A stretch of 64,000 bases of DNA from Armillaria gallica (lineage: Eukaryota > Basidiomycota > Agaricomycetes > Agaricales > Physalacriaceae), in NCBI GenBank assembly GCA_037576215.1, contig JBANDB010000020.1, positions 1,240,001 through 1,304,000 of the forward strand, written 5' to 3'. Of the stretch, positions 11,077-21,865 are shown piece by piece. Position numbers and translations under genes: made by a program. Every line of letters begins with the position of its first letter. Position 1 is the stretch's first letter. A model generated the notes under the pieces. The model did not search any database, had not been told where the DNA came from, and worked only from the letters and a program-made list of their open reading frames with translations.

Positions 11077-12879
11077 AGCGTATTTAACATGGATCCTCAA
11101 CTGATGATGAGAAGAGCGACGGCTGTCATCGTTATAATAGTAGAAAGCATCTGTAGCGATCCTCAATATTCTTGATTTATACCAAATAGACGCAGGCATT
11201 GATGCGACCAGTGACTGTCGGTCGTGGGAGAACTCCGAAGAGCGATAGACATAATAGGAACGCGCCGTGAAAGGCTAATCAGGAGATCGAGATTGACGCC
11301 TATTAGCCTTGCGTAGCGCGCTCATACTTTCTAGAAGAAAGGGTCGAGTCTCGCTCGCTTCAGACAGAGCTAATCAGGTCTCACATAGCAATCGTGCCTG
11401 TTACCCCTTCTAGCATAGATAGCCCGGCGGATAGAAACTGTGGGTCCGTGCGATCACCCCATCATCGGGGAATCGACAATGTGCATCTTCAACCGATTCA
11501 ACCGATATGTACAGCGTGATTCAAGCTTCAAATTTTCAAATTTCAAAGCTTCAAAGTTTACACTGCGTCAGAGATGGAGACAATGTCAGTGATGATCAAC
11601 ATATGCACGTCATTAGTGCATAGCTTGGCCGCGCGCTATACTGACAAGGATCTCGCATGCGTCCAATCGCCCAGGCCCTTCCTATTAGCTTCGCAGTTCC
11701 TCTAAAAATAAACACACCATGCGTCATAGAACACAGAAACATGCACAGTGAATGGACCAGACATGCAATCGTGATATAGGATGTCATCCCTTGTGTCTGA
11801 TTGGGTGATGATCCTGAGCACGTCATGATATAGGGAGTTCCTTTGGGAACCAGTGCGAGATCAGTGTAGCACCACGAAAGAACTAAAAAGATTCGTCATT
11901 GGAACATCACGAAGACAGCTCCCGAATGAATCGCCCCTGGCATGAGTGAAGGCACGAGGCACCGAGATATTGAAGGGTACCATCACGCCGGGTAGTGTTA
12001 ACGAGTCTTATTAGGTCCATACGCGTTGTACTGTAAAGAAACAAAAGCCTCGTGTCAAACAGGTTCCGCAACCCCTTGAGTAAATAAAGCACACTTAGAC
12101 ACCTCGAATGCTTATACCAGCCACAACAATGGACGGTACACGAGATGGCTATTCGGATAAATGATGCCGCCTCGTGGAGGACAAGTTCTTTCCACAGCCA
12201 AGCCGAAATCCGCGGAATCCATGAAAGCGACAAAACGGTGAGAGGATACCGTGGTTTGGGTGGGACGAAGTGATTGTTCGTCGTGACACTGAACAATAGC
12301 AAGCCTTTCGTGGAATCACTCCAAAAAAAGTAAATTTTCTGAGGAGTTTCTGACCGCCAGAAACTAATCATGAAACTGGGTGGGACTATGTTGGGATAGG
12401 GCGCATAGCCACGTATGGTATACTATCGAAGTGGGATCTGGTGGGTAAAGAAGCTGCTTCGAACGATAACTCATGCTCATGTAGGATATTTCGAATGCCT
12501 CGTATCCGTCTCCATGACCACATCGCACGATCCTTCGCTTTGGTCTGCATTCACGCGCATACAGTCAGGTTGCCTGGGAAACTGGCGATAATAACGCTGA
12601 TTTTGCCTTCCGTAGAAGAGATTGGGGCGGCCCAAGGCAATCGGCATATTTTTAGCTCCATGCACGCAGTAATTCTCAGTTTGACGAACCAGTGATGCTT
12701 CCATACCACCCGCTCCTCAATGCACCTGTTCGACCTTGCTGCTCTCATACATCATCCAGTTCACCGATCCGGATTCCTTCCGTGCGCTCTGTCTCATAGA
12801 GAAAGGCAACCTTCATCACATAGCTCGTCGTTTCTTTTGGAGTAACGTTACCTCCATCTTTGGCATTGAGTGGAAAACC
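11077..12879. other. No recognised gene; one unassigned 154-codon frame
   Basis: The longest frame, 11907-12371 on the minus strand, has no recognisable motif or splice support. A short run of near-repeats of CTTCAAA/TTTCAAA lies at 11520-11560. I see nothing else. Confidence 0.3.
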
Positions 12880-13420
12880 AACACAAACCTTGTTTTCCTT
12901 TGATACTGGGCGTTTATCCGCTTTCAGGTCCCTCTGCATGATCATAGGCGGGTACTTTTGACTTCTGTCTTTCATCTTTTCCCTGGATCTTTACATCATA
13001 TATACCATGTTCCTGTGCTCATGTTCCTTTATCCGCCTGATTCTTGAGAACAGTACGGATGCCCACCAGGATGCATTCGGCATTGGTCCGTCTTCTGTAT
13101 AACGGCTACCGACAATCGTACAATGCGGCAACTATGCGCAGCCCTAAGTATGGTGTCTGTGGTCATTGTGGATGGGGGTTATCTGAAGCCACAGGACCTA
13201 CAAAGCTGCGTAGGTCCCGATTCCTCCAATTGTGTGCTTTCTTTGGGACCTCTCCATGTCAAAGACGTGGAGGTGCGCGGTCCAGGCTCGTTTCTCCTTG
13301 TAGTAACTAACAAGCACATTAATAGAACTGGATGACGGATGTATGCGTGTCGGCGTATCCTTAGGCGGCTCACAGAAGCCATGCTCATAATAAGAAGATT
13401 ACGTCTCACCGTGATGTCTT
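12880..13420 (+). repeat. Tandem unit R4, copy a
   Basis: Matches 14450-14960 in the same orientation: both share TATCCGCCTGATTCT, GACTTCTGTCT and a GTATGCGTGTCG tail. Plus-strand frames GPLHVKDVEVRG here and GPLNVEGLDVRG in copy b align, hinting at former coding sequence. A fragment of a hAT-type MITE end (13090-13146) interrupts this copy. Product not recognised. Confidence 0.55.
13090..13146. mobile_element. Terminal fragment of the TAGGGCTGC hAT-type MITE family
   Basis: The sequence ends GCGCAGCCCTAA and carries ATAACGGCTACC and CGTACAATG blocks matching the right terminus of the element at 48182-48913. Only one end is present, so this is a truncated relic. Confidence 0.55.
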
Positions 13421-14449
13421 GTATTGGGCGCGCGCTTTTGGAGTCTATAAGCTATCATGGATAACTCTATAAGCAAAAATAGGAACACCCTGTATCATAA
13501 CATGTTACAAAGCCAAAATTTAGCTTCCTTCTTCAAGCATTCAGTGCTTAAAATGATCGTTCTCACATATAACAAAAGTACGATAAAGCATTGGATTTTC
13601 TAATTCAGATACAGGGAATTGAACCCCGGTCCACCGACTTCCTAAGGAGTAACAACTTGGTTATTGCCTTTTCTGTTGCCCGATTAACCATGCGTCTTCG
13701 TGAGGAGTTTGGAAACTGCAATGACATTCGGGCTGTAGCTGTCAACTTGTATAGAATGAAGAAGAGTTTTCGCATTCTTCTGCTGCCAGGGAGGCGAATT
13801 CAAAGGTCCAGTCTTACCACTTGCCTTGCTTGAGTTATAATTTTGTACAGTTATATGGTGATCATTGGATACGTACCTGACGGGTCTCCTGCTGTGCTCC
13901 AGTCCAAGAGTACAGTTCGAAATGATTGCAGGCCTGAGGTCTCGCCGTTACCCCACATAAATCCTTGAGTCTCAGCGAAGGGAAAATACAGTAGCATGTC
14001 ATTTGGACACTGGACTGGGCAACGACACCAAGAACGTTGCATGTCCGGATCGGGTGATTTGACGGATCATGCCATTTTTGCCCGAGTTCACAGAGTTTTC
14101 TCCCAAGGAAGAAGGCTCATATACCGACGCCGACAGACGGTAATCTAGGAGCAACCGTCGAACCACATTTTACAAGGGATGATGCATTGATTGTGGTCTG
14201 ATCCCACGGCTAATGCATGTGCATAGCCACATCACTCATCTTTTCTTAACCGCCACGTTGACCACTAACTAGCCGTGTCGTTATGACCATGCTTCGTGCG
14301 ATACCCTTCTTGCTTCCTGGAACGTCGAGAGGCTTCGGTCGAATGATAGTAGGTCCCTGTTTATGGAGTATGCGGGATGATCGAGACAGGCTAATCTGAG
14401 CGAGATCTTCTGAGTGCACTGACTGCTTGGGTGGAATCCTCTTTCCCTT
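13421..14449. other. Spacer with a tRNA-like relic
   Basis: A reverse-orientation B box (GGGAATTGAACCCC, 13614-13627) lies next to plausible A-box sequence; a similar unit is near 30832. No gene recognised. Confidence 0.4.
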
Positions 14450-14960
14450 CGATTCTGGGGCCTGGGCGCCTAGCCACTATCAGGTCCCTCTCTATAATCG
14501 CGCGCGGATACTTCGACTTCTGTCTCTCATCTTTTCACTTGGTCTTTGAGCCATATGCACCATCCATGTTCGTGTGACTCGAGGTTCAGGTTCCTTTATC
14601 CGCCTGATTCTCAAGAGTAAGGCGGCATCTCTCGTCACTGTGATTCTAGAATCGGATGCGTGGTATGCGGAGCCACAGGACTTTGGAAGCTGTGTATCTT
14701 CCGTGTCGTTCCGACGGAGGCTTCCTTTTTGGACCTCTCAATGTCGAAGGCTTGGACGTGCGCGGTCTACGTTCGTCTCTCTGTACCTGGCCTTGTAGCA
14801 ACGAACAAATGCATTTACAGGCCTGGATAGTGAATGTATGCGTGTCGACATAACTTTACGCAGACTCCCATATTAGCAAAGCAGAGGTTGAGGGCTCGTC
14901 GATATGTGCCGAGATGCCGGCTACTGTGACTTCTTGCATTTGGCGCAGGTAAGATCTAAT
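14450..14960 (+). repeat. Tandem unit R4, copy b
   Basis: Second copy of the unit at 12880-13420, lacking the MITE fragment found in that copy. It ends shortly before the gypsy insertion. Confidence 0.55.
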
Positions 14961-15044
14961 TATAATCATATACTTCTTCGACGGTGCAGACCCATCGGAG
15001 TCATTTATCTTCACTAGAGGAACTTGCTTTAGTTATCCTACTTC

Positions 15045-15442
15045 TGTTGCGAATGAGAGTAAATCTGCGAAGAAAAGGTTAGTATATCCGTAGATAGATG
15101 AATCCGTTACCTTCGCTGATGTAAGAGATAAGAGCTGAGGATGATAATAGAAGAAAGTTCAATCAGTTACCGTGTAAGTGTTCGCTTGAGCCTTTGATTC
15201 CGATTAACCTATAGAGGTTCGGCAATCCCTTAAGTTCACTCGTAAGTAAAGGCGTAAAGGGGTTGTAATTCAAAGTGTCGTATCTAATACACTACTGCTT
15301 GTATATATATGTCTGTCATAGAAGGAACGAGAATATTCTACAGCAGTCTAGCGAGATGAAATGAGTAATGATGACTCGAAGAAGGGAATCATAGCGAAAG
15401 GAGATAATGAGTCAAAGATACGTAGTAGGTAATACCATAACA
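15045..15442 (-). repeat. 3' LTR of the gypsy element
   Basis: Begins TGTTGC and ends CATAACA on the plus strand, with TGTT/AACA short inverted ends. It matches 21386-21783 at a constant offset of 6341 with no difference found on reading both through. Confidence 0.95.
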
Positions 15443-15455
15443 TAGCCCCCCCTGA
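15443..15455 (-). other. Polypurine tract
   Basis: On the element strand this reads TCAGGGGGGGCTA and abuts the 3' LTR, the expected site of the plus-strand primer in reverse transcription. Confidence 0.75.
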
Positions 15456-15573
15456 CTACATGTATCTACTTGCGCGTCGTCGTAACAAAAGGGAGATAAG
15501 TAAAATGGAATGAAGAGAAGAAGAAAAAAAAATTTAGTCAAAGAAATAAGAAGTAAGAGACCGTCAAAGAGGC

Positions 15574-18500
15574 TCACACGTCGCTCTTCATCAACTCTGT
15601 CCAACTAACCACTTTCCTTCTCACTTCGACACCCTCGTCGTCGTAAAGGATTAAGACGACTCGACCGTCCTGGACCGAAACAGTGGGCCACCATCGGCCG
15701 ATGCTCTCGCGGCTCAGGGCTCCTCCAGATCTACTGCTCCTCTTTCCTCCATCCTCGTTACCAAAGGTGCTACCCTGAACGGTCGTGTTAGATACGGAGT
15801 CAGCGAGTTCGAAAGAGGACCGAGTGGTTGAGAGGTCGATGTCGAAAGCAGGCATATTTGGATTGTAGGGAATGATGGCGTCCTTAAAGTGAGAATCTTC
15901 CTGATAAGCTGTACGCCATTTTTCTAACTCTTCCGGTTTAAAATGAATGACGAGGTTATAGAATTGTGCTGTAGCCAAATTTGTAGTCACAGTATCTTCT
16001 TCAGATTGCGTAGCTATCGGCACCTCTCCCAGGTCTATAGCGAAGTCACTGGGGAAGAATTCTTCTGAAGCTTGAATGAATTTGGTTCCAACGGTGAGTA
16101 ACTTGTGTTCAAATTTCTCACCTAGCTCCTTATACATGTTGCGCATAGGATCTGTGTCTTCGGAATGTGAAAGGTTTACAGCCTTGACTGAGTCTGACGA
16201 AGGACCATAGTCAGTAGGAATACGCCGTCTCAGTCTAGAAATAGGATCTACATTTGAATGTACTCTTCCGGCACGATGAACAATGCGCATATTTGGGTAC
16301 GCAGCAAAAACTGTTCCCCAAGTTAGCAAGCGTTGATTGACATTCTGAAACGTTTTACTCCAAGTCAATGCCGCATGATCAGTGATCGCAAGAATTTGCT
16401 CGCCTTCGATATACGGCTGGAATTTTATAAGTGTTTCCTTCAGTGCTAATGCCTCACGTTCCGTAGGCGAATAGTTTCTTTCTGCTGATTTAAGAACTCG
16501 TGACCAATAACAGACAACTCGTTCGACATAGACAGTAGTTTCTTCAAAAGTCTTCGCCCATTTCCCAGGTGGTGGGACATCATTAAATTCCTTTGATATT
16601 GATGGGATGACTTGGGGAATGTCTTCGCCGCTGTCGAAAGCTTTCTTAAACCGATCGTAAAGCCTGGTTCCACGTAGATCTTTGATCAAAATAGGCTGTA
16701 CCTGCTGAAGTATTCCTGCCAGTCCGTAATCGCAAGCATCCGTATACACTCGATAAGGTAAGCCTCGAGTTGCGTAACCCCGTACAGGTGCATTAGCTAA
16801 CACCTGTTTGCATAAGGAGAAGGCTTTATCATGGACGTCGGTCCAGTTCCATTCGATCCCTTTCTTTAAGAGCTGAAACAAAGGGTAAGCAATCCAAGCA
16901 TAAAATGGAACATAAGCAGAAAAGTATACCATCATACCTAAGAATGTTTGTAGTTCACGTACATTTGGAGGTTTTTCCAGGACTAATATAGCTTCCACTT
17001 TCTCCTGATGAGTGGACATTCCCAAACGTGATACTTTCTGTCCAAGTAGAAGAAGGGACTGGTAAGCAAAATGACATTTCGACAATGAGAGAGTTATTCC
17101 CGAGGAGGTAATAGCCTGAAGGACCTGATCGACATGATGTAAATGTTCCTCAAATGTTAAGGAAAAGATAACAATGTCATCAATATATACCAGTGCAAAT
17201 ATCCACAGGAACGGAGCTAATACATTCTGCATCACTCGCTGAAATACGCTGGGGCCATTACGATATCCAAACGGCATCCGCGTGAATTGCCATAATCCTT
17301 GATGACTACGAAAAGCTAACTTCTCTCGTGAATTCTCATGAACTATAAGCTGTGTGAAACCAGACAAAGCGTCGAGTGTAGATAGCCATTGCGCACCTGA
17401 GAGAGCTTGAGTGATATCATCTTGCTTCGGCAAAGGAAATTCATCAGGTATAACCATGCTGTTCAACTTCCGGTAATCAATAACCATTCGAGGCTTGCCA
17501 TTGCGATACACAATGAAAGCAGGGGCTGCCCAGGGACTTTGCGAAGGCTCTATAACACCTAATTGGATCCAAGCATCTACCTGTTTATCCATGACTTCAC
17601 GGCTTGCTGGGGAAACCGGAAATGGAGGTAACGACACTGGTTGTGATCCAGGTTTCAACTGAATTTCTACTCGAGCATCGTTGGTCCCTAGTCTGCCATC
17701 CAATCCAAATGCCATCTGATTTCGCTGGATAACTTCTTGAAGCTGTTTCCGTTGATCTTGAGAAAGGTCAGGCGATAGATCAAGCTCCTCAAGCAGTCGT
17801 GTAGAAGGAATAGGATCATCAGGTGTATCCGCTGTCTTGGGTCCACCCTCTATAGGCTCCTGCGATGCCGGATCATCGGGCTCAGTTGCGTTCCGTTGTG
17901 CCTTTGAGGTAATTTCTGATTGGCTCCGTATGGCTAGTGCTGAAGATGTCGTCATTGAACTCTTCTTTTCCACCATATAGCGTATGAATGCTGCGTGCGC
18001 CTCCTGGAATTTATCTCCCTCACCTTGATGTTCTCGATCTAGCCAGTTCCTAGGATTATGGACCTTACTCAGTACTTGTCCTTTACTGATGACTACCGGG
18101 CTGTCCGAAAAGTTAGAGATATGCCAGAAAGGGTAGTCAGCGGAGATAAGGGAATCAGGTGAGCCGTAAATTTGACGTGCATTATTGTCCTGCTGAATGC
18201 TCCGTTCAACAAATAGGCTTTGACTGTCACCCGAAAAACAAATGTTGACAGGAACACGAATGCAGGTTTCTGGAGGTATCACTGCACGTTCTGTGGCTTT
18301 GACATCTCCTCGTCCCTCGGCTCTTTTCCTTCGACGGTGAAGCTTTTGGGAATGACGATGGATTCGACTGCGAGATATGCGCGCACTCACGTCAGGTCGC
18401 TTTCTTACGGTAAAAGTTCTCCCTTCTTTGTCAAGGAAAGTAGGGGAAGTCGAACTAGATACCTTTAGTTCACGGCCAGTGTCACCAAATGTCAAGATAC

Positions 18501-21279
18501 TCTCTCCTCCCCGACGAATGACGGAAATTGAATATTGGTCCGCAAAATCGTTGCCAAGAATAAAAGGTGTTGTCATTCCTTTTACTATGTAAGCTTCGAC
18601 GTTAATTTTTACTGGACCCTGCTCAGTGTCAAAGTAAAGATCAAGCTTAACGAAACCGGAAATACTAGAGGAGCCTGTAACTTGTACAAGATTAATCTGC
18701 TGCCCTGCTCGAATAGTCGGACTGTGTGACAGATTCCTTAGTGCTTCCTGCGACATCAATGTTATATCTGATCCTGAGTCAATTATAACTTTGACCTTAT
18801 CACGGTGAAGGCTGTTCACGCTCGCTATCGCTTCCGTTGCCTTACTCCCCAAGAACGTGCATCCAGGCGGTCTTTCCATCAATTTCCGTAATTCGATTAG
18901 CGACTTATCATCAATGTGACCTGGTTTGTCCCGAGTAGCAAATTCTGTCTTGCTGATTGACCTAGCTAATGCTCGTCGAGTTCTCCTATTCAACGCAGGT
19001 TTCTCATAGAAGGATGTACACGCATTCTTTGATTCAACTCGGAAGGTATGAACAGGTGTGAGCTGCTCCTCATTTGAATTGGTCTTGGTACATGATTCAC
19101 CCCCCAGGGCTGAAGGCTTGGCAGTGTCAACCTCGCATGAGTTTACGAGCCTGCACATCGATTCAGTAGTCTGAAGGGTATCATCAAAATCCTGGCCGGA
19201 AATCTCGGAGTCATCCAGCGAATAGTACAGATCATCATATTCGGCTTGTGAAGAGTCAAAACTAATACTAGCCATATTAGTGCGGGCTAGTTTCATGTCT
19301 TCGTAATGGTGCTCACATTCCGGATCCCAATGCTGATCACTGCCACAGTGCCGGCAAGGTCGTGCTCCTTTCTGCTTTGGCGTGAACCTCCGCTTCGATA
19401 TGTTCTTGTCATTACGAGGGAATCTAGGTGGAGGAAATCCATCTGAAGTACCAGCTAAATTGGTGCATACTATCCTTTCCTGATTTCCATATCTTGAATC
19501 TGGATTTCTAAAGGATACAGGCCGTTCAAATTGAGATACCTGTGATGGGTGAGACAGGCGCATCAGTGTATGCTCGTGGAATCGAATTGCATTCTGGAAC
19601 TGTACCGCTGTTTCGTAAGACTCCGTGTTCAGCACTGTGTGCCATACTGCAGGTGCTCCTCCCATGATTTCGCTAATGAGCTCGTGATCACTTACCTCGC
19701 TTGCCAGGGTCATTAGTTCCTTCTTACGAATGTAGTATTCACTTGGAGTCTCCCTGGAATGACCCCATTCACGGTAAGTCGCTCGTAGTGCTTTAGCCTT
19801 GTGATCCTCCCACCATTTGCGATTCATATAGAAGGCTGCTATTGCCTCTCGCATGGTATCCCAGTCTTCTTCAAGGATTTCGCGATGTGCCATCGGCAAG
19901 GAGAAATACCATTTTTCAGCAGAATCTGTGAGTCGTTTAGGGATGATTTTTCCGAGTTGAATGAAGACCTTATCACTCCATGCGCTCAGGTCATCAATTT
20001 TCCGCATCCATGCTACAATGGTATCGCCATTACCGTCCCACGTTGGTACGTCTGCCAATTTTAGCTTCTGATCAAACTGAGGTCCGGAATCGTTTGATGC
20101 GACAGTGCTGCTTGGTCGTGCGCCAGTCCGAGAGTGAGGGTTTTGGAATCTGCGTGAGTGCCTGTCTTCTTCTTCATCTGCATTCCTCCTCGGATTGCTA
20201 TAGGGCGCTTGTCCATGCTTGAATGGTCTGAGAAAATCTTCCTGAGTGGCTCCGTTGCTTCGCTGACCTCCATTCTGGAAAGTATATGACGTCCAGTTTT
20301 TGGCAATGTTGGAGCTAGGTTGTTGAAAGGTGCTGGTACGGTTACGATATCTAAGCTGGGGAATAGGAACTAATGTTCGATGTCTCCCTGTAGATGTTCT
20401 GGCCTCGATATCCGGGTGATCTGGTTGCGTGGGCGACTTATTGTATTGGCTGACAGAGTCAAATGGTTCGTCAAATGGCGGGAGCGATGGCATTTGACCC
20501 CGTAAGTCGTCCTGGTCCTGGTCATGCATGCGACGTGGTCTTCCCGTTGCCCAGTCATGATATTTGTCAAGTTGAAAGAGGAAGTTCTCAGTTTGGGCTC
20601 GAAAGCTTATCACAAATAACTCTAAGTCGCTGTATGAGATCCATTCAGTGATGTCGTTGGATAGGCCCCATGTCGGAAGTGCTAGCTTTGGAATACCATT
20701 TGCCTCTAACGACACTTGCGCTCTCGATTTCCGTTCGCGCAGCATGCTCATAAATCCGCTATACAGATTCCGATTCAGACGGAAACCTACATCACTATTC
20801 TCTGTCCGAATGAGATGCACTCTTGCCAGAAGCTGTTCCATACCAATGAGTATCTTCTGAAACCGCTTGTATTGTGCTAGGCTGAGAATATCCGATTTAA
20901 ACAGGTTCATTCGCATGTACTTCTTAACGATGTCATAAGCGTCACTCATACGACGATGACCAATGCCGTCCCTGTCTGCATCTGCTAGCCTGTATAATGG
21001 TCCTGTGGTCGCCCAAATAAACTCGAATTCCCTTTCTGTCTCGTCGTCACATGTATCCGATGAGAAAGGGTTTCCTGGTGGTTCGAGATCAAGTAAGTCT
21101 TCCTCAAGCTGTACGAGACGTGACTGTCTGGCTGTTTCAGATGTAGCCCCAGATTTCTCCGTCTGTGACCCTGCCTGTGCTTCACTGTCAGTAGCGAGGA
21201 CAGTTGGAGATCCTATGAAACGGGCTGAAATAGTTTCCTTGCGTTGTTGCTCTGCCCCTGTGTGAGAAGATGAAGGCAT
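15574..21279 (-). CDS. Gag-protease-RT-RNase H polyprotein, Ty3/gypsy type, integrase absent
   Basis: A 1901-residue frame. Gag has a capsid-like region at about 430-560 and a CCHC zinc knuckle (CRHCGSDQHWDPEC, 642-655). The retropepsin active site is DSGSDITL at D834, with FILGNDF downstream. RT spans about 1200-1400, with VIDYRKLNS and the catalytic YIDD at 1365-1368. RNase H follows, with VYTDACDYGLAGI and a late TDHAALTW motif at D1634. A linker containing DPISRLRRR then leads to a C-terminal region that contains no cysteine at all, so the HHCC integrase finger is missing, and no DDE core is visible. Related fungal polyproteins normally continue into integrase near the point where this one reads ELEKWRTAYQEDSHF. 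Gag and pol share one frame, with no frameshift signal needed. The ATG at 21279 is the first of the frame and lies 106 nt inside the 5' LTR. Confidence 0.95.
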   Translation of the reverse strand: MPSSSHTGAEQQRKETISARFIGSPTVLATDSEAQAGSQTEKSGATSETARQSRLVQLEEDLLDLEPPGNPFSSDTCDDETEREFEFIWATTGPLYRLADADRDGIGHRRMSDAYDIVKKYMRMNLFKSDILSLAQYKRFQKILIGMEQLLARVHLIRTENSDVGFRLNRNLYSGFMSMLRERKSRAQVSLEANGIPKLALPTWGLSNDITEWISYSDLELFVISFRAQTENFLFQLDKYHDWATGRPRRMHDQDQDDLRGQMPSLPPFDEPFDSVSQYNKSPTQPDHPDIEARTSTGRHRTLVPIPQLRYRNRTSTFQQPSSNIAKNWTSYTFQNGGQRSNGATQEDFLRPFKHGQAPYSNPRRNADEEEDRHSRRFQNPHSRTGARPSSTVASNDSGPQFDQKLKLADVPTWDGNGDTIVAWMRKIDDLSAWSDKVFIQLGKIIPKRLTDSAEKWYFSLPMAHREILEEDWDTMREAIAAFYMNRKWWEDHKAKALRATYREWGHSRETPSEYYIRKKELMTLASEVSDHELISEIMGGAPAVWHTVLNTESYETAVQFQNAIRFHEHTLMRLSHPSQVSQFERPVSFRNPDSRYGNQERIVCTNLAGTSDGFPPPRFPRNDKNISKRRFTPKQKGARPCRHCGSDQHWDPECEHHYEDMKLARTNMASISFDSSQAEYDDLYYSLDDSEISGQDFDDTLQTTESMCRLVNSCEVDTAKPSALGGESCTKTNSNEEQLTPVHTFRVESKNACTSFYEKPALNRRTRRALARSISKTEFATRDKPGHIDDKSLIELRKLMERPPGCTFLGSKATEAIASVNSLHRDKVKVIIDSGSDITLMSQEALRNLSHSPTIRAGQQINLVQVTGSSSISGFVKLDLYFDTEQGPVKINVEAYIVKGMTTPFILGNDFADQYSISVIRRGGESILTFGDTGRELKVSSSTSPTFLDKEGRTFTVRKRPDVSARISRSRIHRHSQKLHRRRKRAEGRGDVKATERAVIPPETCIRVPVNICFSGDSQSLFVERSIQQDNNARQIYGSPDSLISADYPFWHISNFSDSPVVISKGQVLSKVHNPRNWLDREHQGEGDKFQEAHAAFIRYMVEKKSSMTTSSALAIRSQSEITSKAQRNATEPDDPASQEPIEGGPKTADTPDDPIPSTRLLEELDLSPDLSQDQRKQLQEVIQRNQMAFGLDGRLGTNDARVEIQLKPGSQPVSLPPFPVSPASREVMDKQVDAWIQLGVIEPSQSPWAAPAFIVYRNGKPRMVIDYRKLNSMVIPDEFPLPKQDDITQALSGAQWLSTLDALSGFTQLIVHENSREKLAFRSHQGLWQFTRMPFGYRNGPSVFQRVMQNVLAPFLWIFALVYIDDIVIFSLTFEEHLHHVDQVLQAITSSGITLSLSKCHFAYQSLLLLGQKVSRLGMSTHQEKVEAILVLEKPPNVRELQTFLGMMVYFSAYVPFYAWIAYPLFQLLKKGIEWNWTDVHDKAFSLCKQVLANAPVRGYATRGLPYRVYTDACDYGLAGILQQVQPILIKDLRGTRLYDRFKKAFDSGEDIPQVIPSISKEFNDVPPPGKWAKTFEETTVYVERVVCYWSRVLKSAERNYSPTEREALALKETLIKFQPYIEGEQILAITDHAALTWSKTFQNVNQRLLTWGTVFAAYPNMRIVHRAGRVHSNVDPISRLRRRIPTDYGPSSDSVKAVNLSHSEDTDPMRNMYKELGEKFEHKLLTVGTKFIQASEEFFPSDFAIDLGEVPIATQSEEDTVTTNLATAQFYNLVIHFKPEELEKWRTAYQEDSHFKDAIIPYNPNMPAFDIDLSTTRSSFELADSVSNTTVQGSTFGNEDGGKRSSRSGGALSRESIGRWWPTVSVQDGRVVLILYDDEGVEVRRKVVSWTELMKSDV

Positions 21280-21370
21280 CGCTTCGCTGGGATCAATGAG
21301 ATTAAGGATTAGCTCTGTGAATGGATCAATGGTGCTACGATGTAAGCGAACTCCTTATCAAGGTAAAAGC

Positions 21371-21384
21371 CGATGTGTCCACCA
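21371..21384 (-). other. tRNA primer-binding site
   Basis: On the element strand TGGTGGACACATCG follows the 5' LTR after one base. The TGG start pairs with a tRNA CCA end. The tRNA identity was not determined. Confidence 0.75.
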
Positions 21385-21385
21385 A

Positions 21386-21783
21386 TGTTGCGAATGAGAG
21401 TAAATCTGCGAAGAAAAGGTTAGTATATCCGTAGATAGATGAATCCGTTACCTTCGCTGATGTAAGAGATAAGAGCTGAGGATGATAATAGAAGAAAGTT
21501 CAATCAGTTACCGTGTAAGTGTTCGCTTGAGCCTTTGATTCCGATTAACCTATAGAGGTTCGGCAATCCCTTAAGTTCACTCGTAAGTAAAGGCGTAAAG
21601 GGGTTGTAATTCAAAGTGTCGTATCTAATACACTACTGCTTGTATATATATGTCTGTCATAGAAGGAACGAGAATATTCTACAGCAGTCTAGCGAGATGA
21701 AATGAGTAATGATGACTCGAAGAAGGGAATCATAGCGAAAGGAGATAATGAGTCAAAGATACGTAGTAGGTAATACCATAACA
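21386..21783 (-). repeat. 5' LTR of the gypsy element
   Basis: Partner of 15045-15442; promoter and transcript start of the element should lie within it. Followed by the target duplication ACTTC at 21784-21788. Confidence 0.95.
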
Positions 21784-21865
21784 ACTTCCCCAAGGCATGA
21801 TTCCGAGGCTCGGAAAGAAGACCTTTGCCTTTCTTGTAGTCAAATCTCTTCGTGTAGTCTCCTAA

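Larger units (their letters stand above)
15045..21783 (-). mobile_element. Complete Ty3/gypsy LTR retrotransposon lacking an integrase domain
   Basis: A 6.74-kb element read on the minus strand, bounded by 398-bp LTRs (TG...CA) and flanked by the 5-bp duplication ACTTC (15040-15044 and 21784-21788). It has a primer-binding site next to the 5' LTR, a polypurine tract next to the 3' LTR and one polyprotein frame of 1901 codons. The LTRs show no differences by eye and the frame has no stop, so insertion was recent. Order is Gag, protease, RT, RNase H, as in gypsy elements, but the frame ends about 210 residues after RNase H without an integrase. Movement presumably used integrase supplied by a relative. 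Confidence 0.95.

Noticed and set aside
11907..12371. 154-codon minus-strand frame as a real gene
   Set aside because: No domain, no intron, no repeat-level conservation; indistinguishable from chance.
18220..21265. Plus-strand frames of 60-100 codons under the gypsy polyprotein
   Set aside because: They are antisense to a confirmed 1901-codon coding frame and show no motif.
15045..21783. Endogenous retrovirus-like element with envelope
   Set aside because: No envelope-like frame exists; the whole internal region is filled by the gag-pol frame of a Ty3/gypsy retrotransposon.
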